This document shows, in pieces, positions 1-13,154 of a stretch of 64,000 nt of DNA; position 1 is the stretch's first letter, and the number at the start of each line of letters is the position of its first letter. Origin of the DNA: Akebia trifoliata (lineage: Eukaryota; Streptophyta; Magnoliopsida; Ranunculales; Lardizabalaceae); NCBI GenBank assembly GCA_017979445.1, contig CM030709.1, forward strand, positions 5,560,001 through 5,624,000, read 5' to 3'. The translations under genes and the position numbers were made by a program. A model generated the notes under the pieces. It searched no databases. It had not been told where the DNA came from and saw only the letters and a list, made by a program, of their open reading frames with translations.

Positions 1-1117
1 ACTATGTAGCACTGTAATGGGCCCTAGTCACCACCACCACCACCAATTATTAGAGAAGGAAAGACTAATCCCAAATGCCCACGTGGCATACGATATGGGT
101 AGCGTATGATATGGGTAGAGCGGTAGCGGACTCCAACCAATATTTTAAAAACCGGATCAATGATGAACATTCAGAATTCAATAACGATTGGACCAAATGT
201 ATGTTTATCTATAAAAAAAAATTAAAAATATGTATTTTAGCCATTCTCTTAAACAAATGGTTTTCAAGCAACCATATAATTAAATGGATATTAATAATAA
301 ATATGGCCACTGGTGCCTTGGTCCGCATAGAGGCACATCCGGAATTTAAGGATTAATCGGCGGAAAAGTCATCCACGTGGCATTTTTTTTAAAATTCATG
401 ATGGGCCTAGAATATATAATGACCACATTGTCTTAAAAAAAATATCTCTATCAAAGAATTAAATTTCATATGCTTTCGTCCAAACTCAAAACTTTGATAT
501 TTATTAAAGCTATTTTCATGGGCCAGAATTCCCCACTCTATGACCAAAAGATGAATCACAGCCCATTTTGAAGCAATCAGAATGTTAGTCAAAAAGTCAA
601 TTAATCTAACGGTCATAAATTTTATGATCCGAAGGTTATTTAAAAGCTATGATGATTGAGTTACAGAATTAAATGGGTTGGACCCACATGCTTTGGATTT
701 ATAATCTGGTCCACTAAATTTTTGACCGCTTCAGATGTGACCATGAAAGGACAAGTCTTAAGTGGTGGGCCGTGGGCCCAACTTCCAGTCTAGTACTCGT
801 TAATCATTTTTGTTTGAGCCCATTACTCATACTTCGAATTTGTCCTATCCATATCAACACTAAATTCATCATTATTTCTTCAACTGTCCACAAAAGATGT
901 GGCGTTGGGTGAGAATGAAACGTGTCGTATAGAAATCACCAATCAGTTGGTTTTGATTAGGTTTGAATCCAAATGGGTGCCCAAATTTTCTGGATCTGTG
1001 GGTCCAAAAGTCGAAAATAATTGTTGCCCGCAGCCTTAAAATAGGATCTCTATTAATATTTGGAGAAGAAGATGGCTCCAACACAACCATCGCTTAGTTG
1101 GACTCATCGAGTCCAAC
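1..1117. other. Intergenic, nothing recognised
   Basis: AT-rich sequence with only short frames on both strands and no family motif. A CAC triplet run lies near 28-44. Confidence 0.5.
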
Positions 1118-1293
1118 TATCAAGAAGGCAGCCCGCTTCAAAATTTTAATAGAACCCTCTTCGCAACATGACACATGATTTTTATTATTTATTTTACATC
1201 CCTATGTTTTCATTAATATTTGGGATACCTCCATAGAAATAGAATGTGTCATGTTGCTGAGAGGCATTATTAAAATTTTGAAGCGGGCCACCG
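1118..1293. mobile_element. Short MITE with long inverted ends
   Basis: GGCAGCCCGCTTCAAAATTT and AACATGACACAT on the left are mirrored by ATGTGTCATGTT and AAATTTTGAAGCGGGCC on the right. The loop is AT-rich. Non-coding. Confidence 0.7.
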
Positions 1294-1351
1294 CTTCGAA
1301 ATTTTGTCTACATTGGTTTCAAAACTAACTGATGGATCTCAATAATATATG

Positions 1352-1530
1352 AGAATAACGTTGAAGTGACTTCAACATTGTACCTACTATCGTATAATTG
1401 ATGTGAAATTGTGTAAGAATCATAGATGCTTTTCATCGAGATATGAGTCAAAAAGCATTTATGATTCTTGCACACTTTCACGTCAAGATGTATGATATAA
1501 TTAGTAGGTAGCCGTCATTCCACCCAAAAT
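1352..1530. mobile_element. Hairpin MITE, family B copy 1
   Basis: Ends TTGAAGTGACTTCAAC and GGTAGCCGTCATTCCA, with the family core AATCATAGATGCTTTTCATC and its complement AAAAGCATTTATGATTC in the middle. Confidence 0.6.
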
Positions 1531-2769
1531 CAATAGGTTTTAGAGGAGGACTACTCTAGTCTTTTATGACATTTGACGTCGTGTCGTGTCGTGCCCGTTA
1601 CAGGGAATGACATTGTGGCACCAACAATCTCACTCATAATGACACTCCAGCAAGTTGAACCCATGACCACTTGGCTCAGATACTACTTGTCGGACTAAGA
1701 GTTATTATTCCACCGAAAACCAATTAGTGTTAGAGGAAGCTAATTCTAGTCTTTTATGGCACATTGTGCCCTCATTGGCATATTTTTTAGAGTTGTCGCT
1801 TGTGCCACTAACGGGTACAAGTATTACAAGGACCTTCAGTAAATTAAAATATAAATTAAGGAGATTTTTAAGATAATATATTTTATAATTTGAGAAAATT
1901 AATTAATTTGATTAAAGACTTGATAATATTAAGTTTAAATGTAAAGGTGGTGAACCAATTCTATTTCACCTTCTTTCGTTATAATAATGAAGGTAGTGGT
2001 TATACTCTTTTCCAACTAACGAGAAACCCGTGGATAATGTCTTTCTAGGATAAGGTAAAAGAAAATGTCCAAAATATGACTTGTAGTCTTGAATTTTTTT
2101 CATTTAATTTTTTAAGATAATTTCTACGATAATATTAGATAGAATAAATCGTGTTTTTATTTATTATTCTTATACAACTTTTATCTTTTAGTTAATAAAT
2201 CTTTGACAATTTGAGTCTACTTAGGGTTCATCCAACCAACTCGAAAGTCCACTAATTTGGGTATTAAAACTATTGGTTTGCATCAATTGGCAAGGTTTGG
2301 CCATAAATTGGCCCATACATAACTATCCTCATTAATCCCAAAACTAGATCGTATTTTAATTACGTTAAGATAATGAATCGGTGTACCACCATACACCTTA
2401 ATCATATTGATACTCTAATATTTTCACTTAAACTTATTCTGATCATCAATTATTATGAATTTTGTTGAAATCAACAGCCTCTTATGTGATCATCGATGAA
2501 ATGTTGTTAATTAAAGAAATCACAAATTTATTTTTCATTTATCGAATTTTTGACCGAATTTTAAAACTTTTTTCTTTCTTTTTTGCAATCCAAAATCGAA
2601 TAGAACTCGAATTTGTAGCATATTCTGAATTGCTAATAAGGAACCATACATGCATTTCCTGGAGATATGAGTGTAGGCGTCAAAATTTTAAAAAAGCTCT
2701 TAGAAATTTTATAAATCAAAATAAATCCTTAAAAGCCATAAATGGGCCCACGCATTCAAATAAAGCACA
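1531..2769. other. Intergenic with a weak direct repeat
   Basis: About 60 bases at 1520-1577 (TTTTAGAGGAGGACTACTCT, AGTCTTTTATGAC) recur at 1707-1770 (GTTAGAGGAAGCTAATTCTA, GTCTTTTATGGC). Nothing else is recognised. Confidence 0.4.
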
Positions 2770-3520
2770 TTGATACGTACCTCATACAACTTAGGTTTTG
2801 GGATTTCGCAGATAAAGTTCAAGGTCATGTAAGTCCAAGTGATCCACATAAAATATTGGGCCTTACACCAAAATAAATGAGTTTGGCCCTTGGACAAATT
2901 TGGCCTTGAAATGAATCAATCAAATCTCTTTAAGTCAGAGTATAATTGAAAAGTTAAATTATCCTTAAGTTTATAAATACCAAAGTCCTCCATCTCTCAG
3001 TTGGAGGGACTTGGATCACTTTCTCTCAAAAGACAAATGCCCTCTCTTTAGAGAAGAAGAAGCTCTTTAACCCTCCTTTAGAGACGAAGCAAAGTTCTTC
3101 AAGAAACTCAGACTCGGATTAAAGATAAGATAAAGCCTAAAGCCTTCTCTGGAAGCCAATAAATCTTTCTTAGTCGATAAAACACGAAGTTCGGAGAGAA
3201 GAAAATTTATAAATACTTTTACAGAAAATCAAGTACAATAAAATCACCATTAAAGCAATCTTCTCAGTCGATCACATGCGAAGCTTACAAATAAGAAAAG
3301 TTACACACGCTATCTTTGTCTTTGACTGTTAATTAGAGGATAACACTGAGATTTGTACTCTCATTATTATCAAAATCAATAAATATCATTTGCAACCTTA
3401 TTTCATGAATCTTGAAGTAGATTTGTGAAATTTATTATCAAAAATGAGTTATAACTCGAGAAAAATAAATGGTCCTCAACACACATTATGCAACTTTGAG
3501 TCTTATTTCGCCCTAATATC
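2770..3520 (+). mobile_element. Possible LTR retrotransposon fragment
   Basis: A TATA-like TTTATAAATACC at about 2971, a CT- and AAG-rich leader, and a distal GATTTGTACTCTCATT then CAATAAATATCA resemble the promoter, R region and polyadenylation area of a plant LTR. No clear ends or target duplication. Confidence 0.3.
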
Positions 3521-4235
3521 AAGTTAGCTCTAATTAGTCAGGTATATGTTGGAACGAAAGCACCATTATTAAGCTATCAATTAATTAGAGAACTAGATCT
3601 TGAAATTGAATCGACCCATTCCACTAACTTACAAGATTTGGTTCCCAAGTCCAATCTGGATCCTATCTCAATCCTATGGGATGAATGTATCCAAGATCCA
3701 GCCTAATCGGATCATAATCCGATACATTGGCAACCTTATCATTGATAGAACCATTAAAAAAAAGAAGGGAGGGAGGATATTTTAAGTTTAAAAGCAAGAA
3801 TGATGCCACTTTAGCATCCCTTTAACCCTTTTAATTGCAAAGAAACAAAATAATTTCAATATTTAATGGTTTGGACCACTCTTGTTGGGCTTGTGGTTGC
3901 CCCAATTTCACGTAATTGACATCTTATTTGTCTTTGATTGAATTAAAATCGAAACCAAACTTAAAGTTGTCTCAAAAAGCTCTGTGGCCAACTTTTCCTT
4001 TTTATCATTTGTACGGATATCATTATCATCTATGTTTTATATCAATTATTCTTGTAACTTCGAACATTATTTTATAAGGATGATTTCAAAGAAAGAATGC
4101 ATGTTTACTAGGGATCGGTGCATATTTCTTAGAAAATTATTTCATTTTAATTCTGAGGAAACATCTTTCCACTGAATTGTTCATTTTATAGAGGGCCAGA
4201 TATATAAATTATGACATAAATTAAGTTTTCTAATA

Positions 4236-4441
4236 GACTCGTGATAATATGACTCGCTAGATGGCATACTCAAATGGCTCCATGACATGACAAGTTCAGG
4301 TATCATAGATCTGAATGCCTCGGGATACGAGATTGCACTTCCCCATAAAAAGTGTATCCCGAGAGTGTACAGATCTACAATTCCTGAACTTGTCCATGTC
4401 ACGAAGTCATTTGAGTATGCCACCTGGTGAATCATATTATT
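4236..4441. mobile_element. Hairpin MITE, family A copy 1
   Basis: ATAATATGACTCGCTAGATG and GGCATACTCAAATG at the left mirror CATTTGAGTATGCC and GGTGAATCATATTAT at the right. The centre carries ATAGATCTGAATGCCTCGGG. Confidence 0.7.
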
Positions 4442-5404
4442 GGGACTCTTTCTAATATAGTTGTGGAATTGGCTAATGTGTTCATAGAAAAATCCTAAAA
4501 CTGTGACTTAGGGACATGGAGGATATTGAGGGATTTGCACAAACGTTAGACTTTCCTAACTATTCTGTAAAAACTTCAGTTTTTGGGAAAATTACTTAAT
4601 AAAGAATGTGGTAGGGACTTCTTTCTAAATGCAGCATGACTTTTGGGGTGATATCTTAACAACTCAATTTGTAAAATCTTTTTTTTTTTTTTTCTTAATG
4701 ATCCCTCACCTGAATAGAATATCAAACTCAAATCGTCGAGATAAACAGTTTAGATCATGGATACAAACCATTCAAAACATGTATCTCAACAATTTGATCG
4801 ATGTAAAAGGTTGATCTTGACAATTAGATCACAAGTTATAATCAATGGTTTGAATTGTTTGTTATAAAAGGTGTCTTGTGTTCAATTTGTGACTAAGATC
4901 CAAGTACGTAAGTTGTTGCACATCAGGTTCTCGGGTAGTCGTGGGGGTCTGGGTGTGTAGTCCCCGACCGAAATTCTTGGGGACATAATGGAAATTATTT
5001 TTTTAGGGTATCTGTGCAATCAGACCAAAGTATAAATATACAACTATGACCTAGGGTTTTCTTATTCGGAAAAGAAAACAAATCTAAGAAAGATGAAGTG
5101 GAAAAGGGGTTTCCTTTGTAACCTTTGCTTGTTAGTGAATAAGATTAATCTCCTCGGGGAACATGGCACAAAAAATGGTGAATCTCATAAATCTGTGTTT
5201 GTGTTTTTGTTTTTTTCTTCGTTTTGCATTGTGTGCTTGTTATTTTTTTGCGATTTATGCAATATTATTTATCTCGACACTTTAATACCTAATACCTTAA
5301 AAAAAATAAATAAATAAATAAATACCCTCAAATGCTTATTTTCAAAGTGTATTTAATGCATCTTAACATGTGTTCTAAGGGTACATTAACATAACCCTTC
5401 GAAA

Positions 5405-5575
5405 TGTGTAATGATTTTCTGACGTCCCCTCTAACACACGCCTCCATCAAGAATTGTAGATCAATTGCCTCGGGATACACATAATCATAAAAAAAAATTA
5501 TTTTGTATCCTGAGGCAACTGATCTATGTTTCTGAGATGGGGGCGTGCGTCACAGGGGAGCGCCATATTATCACA
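5405..5575. mobile_element. Hairpin MITE, family C copy 1
   Basis: TAATGATTTTCTGACG, ACACACGCC and GTAGATCAATTGCCTCGGGA on the left mirror TCCTGAGGCAACTGATCTA, GGGGGCGTGCGT and CATATTATCACAG on the right. Confidence 0.6.
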
Positions 5576-5787
5576 GTTCTTTTGAAATAGGCATTTTATT
5601 TCAATTAATCTCGTCCGCTAGAAAGAGGTTGGAAAATGTGAGTACTATTAACTGGAGAAGTATGTTAGCTGAAGTAGATACCAATTTTAATTGTAGAGTA
5701 TTATTAGCTGAAGTATGTACCAATGACACCTTCCCAATAGTTATTGTCACTGAAGGTTAATGATAATTTTGAGGTACCACTTTAGTT

Positions 5788-5960
5788 TATGAGTCGTGCT
5801 CTGAGTGACCTCGAGCCAAAATCTCATATCGTACTTCACGACATGAGAGTGAATAGGAACCATAGATGCTTTTCATCAAGATCAATTTATGGTTCCTATC
5901 CACTCTCACGCCGCGAAGTGCAATATGAGGTTCCAGCATGAGGTCACTTCAGCATTATTA
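5788..5960. mobile_element. Hairpin MITE, family B copy 2
   Basis: TIR CTGAGTGACCTCGAG on the left and GAGGTCACTTCAGCATT on the right. Core GGAACCATAGATGCTTTTCA with complement TTTATGGTTCC. Confidence 0.7.
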
Positions 5961-6756
5961 TTGGTTTGTTTGAAAAAAAGAGAGGCCTCCCGAATTTTCC
6001 AACTGATGACATATCCCTTCTCCTTGGCTTTGTGGGCAACTAATAAAATGTTAGGGCACATCGTTTTGGTGAAATTTTTTAAATACCCTTTGTGCCTCGT
6101 GACCTTAGTCTACTATTAAAAATGAAATAGTGTTACGTTTTGTTTTATTTTATTTTATTTTTTTCTCCAAAAATACATTGTTTGGAGTCTTCAATACTAG
6201 ATTAAAACTTCAATTTATTTAGAAAATTCCTCCAAGAACTATTATTTATTTATTTTTATTTATTTTTCAAAAGATCCTCATTTTAGAATTTGTCAAAGTC
6301 ATCTATAATTAGGAACTACTGGAACGCAATCAGAAACCAAAAGCAGTCTAGTGATCTTGTCTCACACTCTCACTTCCCTCACTTGAAAACCTTATTGGGG
6401 TGGTGTTAGCAAAATTTGGTGTGGCAATAGAAGTTCTCTTTTTACCTTATTTGGTAAATTGCATTTTTCCTTACTTATTTGGTCAATATCCAAACAATTT
6501 TAACACATCTAGCCAAAATCGTATTCTTTGATTTTTTGCTCTAGTGTGGTCCATGCCAAATATTCCTTGACGTTAAAGTTAGATTCATTCTTACATCAAA
6601 GAGAATCTATCCTCCTTTCCAATGGCATGTTGCTTTCTTATTTACAGGTTTACCCACCCATTAAACCCTAATTTACCAATTTTATGCCATTACATTTCTT
6701 CTAGTATCTATCACTTGACCTTCAAAAATCAACAATTATCCTTCTTAGACATGCCC

Positions 6757-6922
6757 CCCCCCCCCCTCTGACACATGCCCCCTACGCCCCCATCACAAAA
6801 TCGTAGATCATCTATCTCGGGACACCCAAGAAATAGATCTATGATTATGAGTACCTCTAAGAAAATGATCTACGATTCTGTGATAGGAGCGTGTGTCAGA
6901 GGGATTGTTAAAAAATCATTAC
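6757..6922. mobile_element. Hairpin MITE, family C copy 2
   Basis: TCTGACACATGCCCC and ATCACAAAATCGTAGATCAT on the left pair with ATGATCTACGATTCTGTGAT and GTGTGTCAGAGG on the right. It is preceded by a C homopolymer run. Confidence 0.65.
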
Positions 6923-7678
6923 ACTTTATAATATCACATTAGACTTTTTAAAATAACAGGACACCGATCAACAAATCCCTAAGTGACATATCTAAGATTA
7001 AAATATGTTGTATATTTGTACCTATCAATAAGTTAAACGAATCATGTTCCTTCATTCCACTTTGTCCAAAATCACGTCTTAAATTATTAAAAGAATATTT
7101 ACTATTATTTCCAATGTCTCCACTTGCATTCTTTTAGATCTTGCTCTTGTATAAACTTCGATTAGAAGATTTCTTCTAAATGGGAAGTAATTGACCTTCA
7201 TTAAACATGCCTAAACAATCTTAGTTGAATCTCTCTTAGTTGTAGAGACTTACTAATCTCTAGTTCTTAGATTCGATTTTTTTTAATAGCTAGATGGTCG
7301 CATGCAACACACATATATCAAAAGAGCTTATTTGTAATTAAAAATATTGATTCAAGGGTTTTTTTATAAAAGATACTTTTATAATTTAGAAAACTAAACA
7401 ACGTGATTATATGATGGTAGGTTGCAAATTTGTTGATTTTTTTTACCAAAATGACCGTGATTATATTAAACTTGAATATACAAGTAAGAGCATTTACAAT
7501 GACTCAAATTTTTGTATCCTACCACTTCTACTTTGCCTCCTCTCATTACGACAAGTAAAGAAATGGGATTAGAACTTCAATGTACTAAAATCAAATAACT
7601 TGAAATCATTAATTTAGCCATCAAGGGATATATTAGACATTTTCAAGATTAGTGGGCCCAAAATTTGTGCCTCATGAC

Positions 7679-8465
7679 TAAGGCTGACAATGATCTGAGC
7701 CATACCTAATGTCTTAATCGATCCAATCCGAAAAATACATGAAAAATTGAATTTTTGGATCTGATTCAGATTGAAATCTTAGATCTTGTACAATTTTAGA
7801 TCGGATTCAGATGTACCCCAATCCATTCCGAACAAAAAATCGATCGGAACATATTTTAATTTTTCTTTTATATTCTTAATTTCATATAAATATATATAGA
7901 TAACAAGTTTTAGTCTTTTTGGTTTCCCCCTATGTTAGTAGTTGAAACACCCCTCATGCCTCTTTCTCTCTCTTGCCCATAGTTAAAAAAAACAAACTTT
8001 TTTATTTGATCACCTTGTGACATTAAAAAACATGATCCGATGCAATGGAGTTGTAGATGACAATTACATGAACTTAAAAAATAAAAAATTAAATAGTTAT
8101 TTTTCACCATTGAATTTTATTTTTAAATTTGAATGCTCGGTGATCATCCATTTTTAACACCTTGGATCAAATTCGAAAAATAATTAAATTTTTTTTTAAT
8201 ATAAATATTTTCATTAAATCTAAAAGACAGTGTCGTTAGATTCTAAAAGAATGACCTTTTTTAAGATTTAAAATCTAAAAAAATAAATATGTAGGCAGTG
8301 GGCAAGAGGAGGGGGAAGCTCTCTCTATTGGTAATGTCATTGCGCCACATGTCAAACGTTTGTTGAGTTGTGAGCCAACCTCGTAGGGGTGAGTCATTTA
8401 AAAAAAAATTAGGAAAATTTTATTTAAAAAAAAAAAGAACGACACATTCAACACTTTAAATGCTG

Positions 8466-8498
<33 letters not shown>

Positions 8499-8813
8499 AT
8501 TCGGCACTTAAAGTGCTGATTTGAATTCCTTTTAATAATTATAAAATATATTTTACTTTTTTTATTTATAATAAATTATTTTTTTAGGGTTTTTAAAATA
8601 AAATTTTCAATTATATATGATTTTATATTTTTTATATTTTTAAAATTTCTTTGGAAAATTGATAATTAATTTGAAAATAAGGTTTGCGTTTGGATTAGTT
8701 TCGGATTTAGGATTAAATGAAACGAATCAGATTAAAATTCTGTTCACATATTCTAATTCAATCGGATCGGATCGGTATTGGAGTAGTATTGATCCGATCC
8801 GTTGTCAGTTTTA
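7679..8813. mobile_element. hAT-type non-autonomous element with 8-bp target duplication
   Basis: Starts TAAGGCTGACAATG and ends CGTTGTCAGTTTTA, a hAT-like terminal inverted repeat. It is flanked by CTCATGAC (7671-7678) and CCCATGAC (8814-8821), an 8-bp duplication with one change. Sub-terminal GATCCGATCC motifs occur at both ends. The interior is AT-rich with a long TA run at 8466-8494 and no transposase frame. Confidence 0.7.
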
Positions 8814-8821
8814 CCCATGAC

Positions 8822-11131
8822 TTTCTTATGTTTTCATAGGTGGCCGAAATATTTTTGAAGGACTAATGAGGATATGTGGGCCCTAAAAATACGCAACCAC
8901 TCCTGCAGTGGTGGAGTAATGCGATACAAATGTCAGACATGAAATCACGTGCTTAGATGGTTAAAAATTAACTCATTATGTGTGTTTGGAGTTAACCAAA
9001 GGTTAGGATTAGCGAATCATAATTTTAACCGGATTCTATATCCTCGTGATACATCACACAGGACAAATATTATAAACCGACACATCTCGAGGAATAAAGA
9101 ATCGGGTGACAGATCAGGTGGATTCCGGCTTATGCTTTTGCAGGAACTTTATGGAACTTTTTTTTTTTTTTTTTTTTTAAATCTTTATAATAATGTAACG
9201 CTGACTCTGAAAGTACTGTTTAGAGAGAGATGAAAAACATGGGAACAAAGGCAGATAAAAGTGGGCCATATATTTAGATATTCTTGATAAATAAAGAGAG
9301 CTGCTATTAGAATTTAGAACCTCAACTTTACTTGTTACACCCTAAATATAAAAAAAAAAAAAAAATTTAATAAGTGAATGATTGAAAATAAGTAAAAGTT
9401 GGGCTGCCACAATAAAAACTTTACCATTTTTGTCTTCTCACATTTCTATTTTTTGGGTTTTATATGAGCTTAAATATTATTGTAAACAACTACTAAAATT
9501 GTATCAATGAGTATTACGAGATTTTTTGTATTAAAAATTGGAGTGTATTAAGTAAAAGTTGAGTTATCAATAGTAGATCTCTAAATAAGGATTACAGAAT
9601 TACCATACGAAATTATAAGAAAAATGTTCTAACATAAAATTTGATATACGCCACGAAACCTAGAGAGCTGAGGATCTTGGATTGCGAACATGGCAATCCA
9701 TGAGGACCCAACAACCCTTAATAAGGCTAACCTAAATTGTATTATAATTACACTTTATTGTCAGAGTTAGGTAATCTTAAAGACCCCCACCCCCAATGAC
9801 TAAACTACCTACTCTCATGACTTTGGCCAAAAACTCTTCACTTTTCTTGTAGAAATTCATTGTCTTTAATTTCTATGTGCAACTCCAATCAATCTTCAAA
9901 TCTCTAAATATATAAATTGAGGTTTCTGGTTCTAATTTCAATCGGCCTTCAAAATGAAGATACTCCCTTTATATTATTATTCACATCATCAAATATAAAG
10001 GATAGAGAGAATTTTTGTATGGCTTCTCTTTGTCGTTGTTCGCCTTTTTTAAATGCTTGTTATATCCTTATTTTTTTTTCATAAATATCGCCTTTGACCT
10101 TCTCTTTTTATGAGATATGTTTTAAATATCATTGTTTATCCTTTACTTATTATATTCATTTTCATTTTTTTTTCAAGTAAGTGAATAGTATTTTAAATAA
10201 TGAATAGTAATTTAGAGATGGGGTTGGTTAGGATTCAAAGTGATTTGGAGTTTTCGAATTTGAAAAATAATAAAGTTTTGGGAAGAAAATAGGGGGTTTT
10301 TCAAAATAGTAGAAAGTAAATATTTGAAGAGAAACTTAAGAAAATTCAATACCTCATATGAACAGACAATGGTTTTTTTTTTTTTTGTTTGAAAAAATCA
10401 AGAGTATTTGTTTTAAGGTCAAAATTGAGGGAATTTTGGTAATTTTATTTCAATTTATTCTGCAATACCCAAGTCTAAGGGTGTGACAACAATTTGAAAA
10501 CACATAGATAACTCTAATTTTCACTAAAAGTCTGACAGATTATCACAAAATCACTCTTTAAACTTCTAGATCTATGGGGGTGTGTTGGTTTGTTTTTATT
10601 TTTTCACCTTATAAAATTATTCAAGCAAAAAAAATAACTTTTTTTTTTAAAGTTGTGTTTGGTTATAACATGTAGTGGTAATATAAGGGCATCGAGAAAT
10701 CAACTTGATCAATCCAAGATGAATTATGTTGTTGATAAAGATGTATTTCATAAGGTGGATACACAATTTAGAATATTAAAATTTTATTTATTTACATTTT
10801 TGTTGAGGAAATTGTCAAGAATGTTGCCCCTTGAATTGAAGGTGGATTCATGATACAAAATTAAAAGTGACTATTATCAAACTGAGCATTTCTTATATTT
10901 GGGTTATGATCAAATTGTCACTTCTTGTAACTCTTCTCATTCTCTTTTGGATAAAAAAAAAATTAAAATCTCAAAGAATTTTTCTTACAAAAATCCAAAA
11001 TCCACCGATCACATGAACATACGTGTATTGAATGGCATCCCTAATTTACAAAATTACCCTTTCATGCTTGACATGGCACAGACCGAGGAGTCTGTGAGCA
11101 CTATGAGCAAAAAACCACTCTTTTCTCTCTC
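8822..11131. other. Intergenic between the hAT element and the TIR MITE
   Basis: Apart from the MITE at 9296-9584, AT-rich with long A and T runs. The stretch near 11040-11105 (ATTTACAAAATTACCCTTTC, GACATGGCACAGACCGAGGA) recurs in diverged form near 52530-52600, so it is part of a dispersed repeat. Confidence 0.45.
9296..9584. mobile_element. MITE of the AGAGCTGCTATTG family
   Basis: AGAGAGCTGCTATTAG and CCTCAACTTTACTTG at the left mirror AAGTAAAAGTTGAG and CAATAGTAGATCTCT at the right. Confidence 0.5.
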
Positions 11132-11448
11132 TCTTTTCAAAACATGGGTTAGAGGTTTTGGAATGGGCTGATTTTTGGTGAGGATGATCTCTACGGTGAG
11201 GAGATCATCATCACCAAAAATCAGCCTATTCAAAACTTCTAACCCCATCAAAAATGATTTACAAAAAATGGACGGTCCAAGATTTTTCAACTTGTAAACT
11301 GGGGCTAAAAGTTTTGGAATGGGCTGATTTTTGGTGAGGATGATCTCCTCACCGTAGAGATCATCCTCACCAAAAATCAGCCCATTCGAAAACCTCTAAC
11401 CCATGTTTTGAAAAATGTTTGCCAAATGTTTGTTGCTGAACGGGACCC
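11132..11448. mobile_element. Truncated TIR MITE next to a TA microsatellite
   Basis: Two internal palindromes built on GGGCTGATTTTTGGTGAGGA and its complement flank a GGACGGTCCA core. The right end, TTTGTTGCTGAACGGGACCC, is intact and abuts a TA run, directly followed by the foldback element. The matching left end of about 35 bases is missing. Related to 29915-30396, 30413-30800 and 35879-35959. Confidence 0.75.
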
Positions 11449-11468
11449 TATATATATATATATATATA

Positions 11469-11912
11469 GGGTCGCGTTCCCAAGACTCATATAGCGACTC
11501 ACATCGCGACTCACGGTAGAGACCCTCCGATTAACGTTAGATCTGCGGTTGAGATCATTGTAACTTTACAAACAAATGTAAACAATAGAAATTTTTGAAT
11601 TTGCAACTACCTCCCCGTAAACAAACAAAAACAAATCGATCTGAAATCAGATCTGAACTTCATCTTCTTCCTTCCTCTTCCTCTTCGACAGAAACAAAAA
11701 CAAACGAACTCTTCTTCCTCGTTCCTCTGCAAAATCAAATGAACTCATCTTCCTCTCCTCTCTTATCTCTGTAGTAAACGAAGATGAAGACGGCAGCGAC
11801 GACGACTTCCACAAATCTGCTCCTCTTCGACAAGTCTTCCTCATCGACGATTTGAGACGGCGATCTGGTCCATTTCGATGATTTGGGCGATTCATTTCTA
11901 AACGACTTCTTC

Positions 11913-11963
<51 letters not shown>

Positions 11964-12790
11964 TCCCTAACTTGTTCCAAATAAACCCTAAATTCGATCT
12001 CTCTCAAAGGTAACCTTAATTAGTTTTTAAAATTTTTTATTTTTTAATTTCATGTTCTGCTGAGTTTTATGTGTGGATTATGTACATGTTGGTGACACTC
12101 TCTGTTTTACAACCCGAATGCCACTTTTATTTGTTTAATCTGAAAATATCGTTCGAATGGCAGCCGCCTTGTTTGTGTTTTTATTATAAATGCCTGAAGA
12201 TATTGATTGTGACGAATCATCGAAAACCCCATACGGTGTGGTTTCTGCGTCACTATTCTGTTGGTAAATAATTGATTAGATTACACCATTGGGTGCTTCA
12301 ATCCCTTCATTGGCTCAACAATTTGTGTCCCTTTCCAGGTTTTATTGACAAAAAATGTTGATGGGTTGAAGTTTGTGAAGGTAACCTTGCAAGTTTCTTA
12401 TGCTACTGAGTGTCTGCATGCTAGTGATTCCCTCTATGACATTTAAGTTTAGATAACAGTAGGGAGAGAGAGATACTCTTCTCATGTTTGGGGTTTTTGT
12501 AGATAATGATAGAATAATGTAAGTCACTGTGAATGGAATTCCTAGTGTATCTTTTGCCTCCTTTCACCAAGTTATGTTCCCTAACTTGCATTATTTTTAT
12601 TATTTCAGCGATTGCTACAGTTTTCACAATTTCTGAGATTCTAAAGATTAGTGGACTGGCTATTGAGAAGAGTAAGAAGTCCATTTCTCCTCATTCTAAC
12701 CTTCATCATTTATAAGATATCCACTGCTAATTTAGGAATTGTATTAACTAATGTTTCCTGGGTTGGAACAGAGTTTTTGACATCCATAGT
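11469..12790 (+). repeat. Left arm of the foldback element
   Basis: Inverted copy of 15776-17100. It holds, in plus orientation, a leader-like region with a CT microsatellite near 11920-11959, a frame starting at the ATG of ATGAAGACGGCAGCG (about 11783), donor CAAAG/GTAACC near 12009, a small exon-like piece (VLLTKNVDGLKFVK, about 12338-12380) and the Alba-like exon. Relative to the right arm, a TGC codon has become TGA at 11853-11855, which breaks the frame. Other single-base differences are scattered along the arm. Confidence 0.85.
12609..12671 (+). pseudogene. Captured Alba-domain exon, left arm copy
   Basis: A 63-base block bounded by TATTTCAG and GTAAGAAG. It translates as (A)IATVFTISEILKISGLAIEK, closely matching the segment AIATVVTVAEILKNNGLAIEK recalled for plant Alba-like DNA/RNA-binding proteins, with exon-like boundaries. 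The preceding and following Alba exons were not found, so it is an orphan exon carried by the element. Confidence 0.65.
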
Positions 12791-13154
12791 GAGTTCTGTT
12801 GGTTAAACCTTGGCCTAAAAAATGGCTATGTGTCCCATTCAATTCTGTCTGGTTTATTGTCCAATTCATCAATTTAAAATTCATGTTTGAAATTCTAGTT
12901 TACAGATAATTGGGGTGAATATGGTACGTAATGTCTTATACATCAAAATCCATTTTGATTGAAATTGGAGTGTCTTTGAAATGTGGATTTGATTGAAATT
13001 TCTGTTTTATGTGTTGTTGGGATAAATTTTTAGCTTGGTGAAGTTAATTATTCTTCTTATATTTGTAAATTTCCAGATTCTTGAGAAACATGTTTATAGG
13101 AACATGATTTTCCCCTCATTTGAGTGTTAGATGGTCTTGATCTCTACATGAGAC

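Noticed and set aside
2462..2773. 103-codon plus-strand frame
   Set aside because: Lys/Asn/Phe/Ile-rich composition typical of AT-rich noncoding DNA, with no motif.
11647..12007. Minus-strand frames rich in Arg-Glu repeats in the left foldback arm
   Set aside because: Produced by the CT/GA microsatellite; the opposite frame has exon-like borders and is the better reading.
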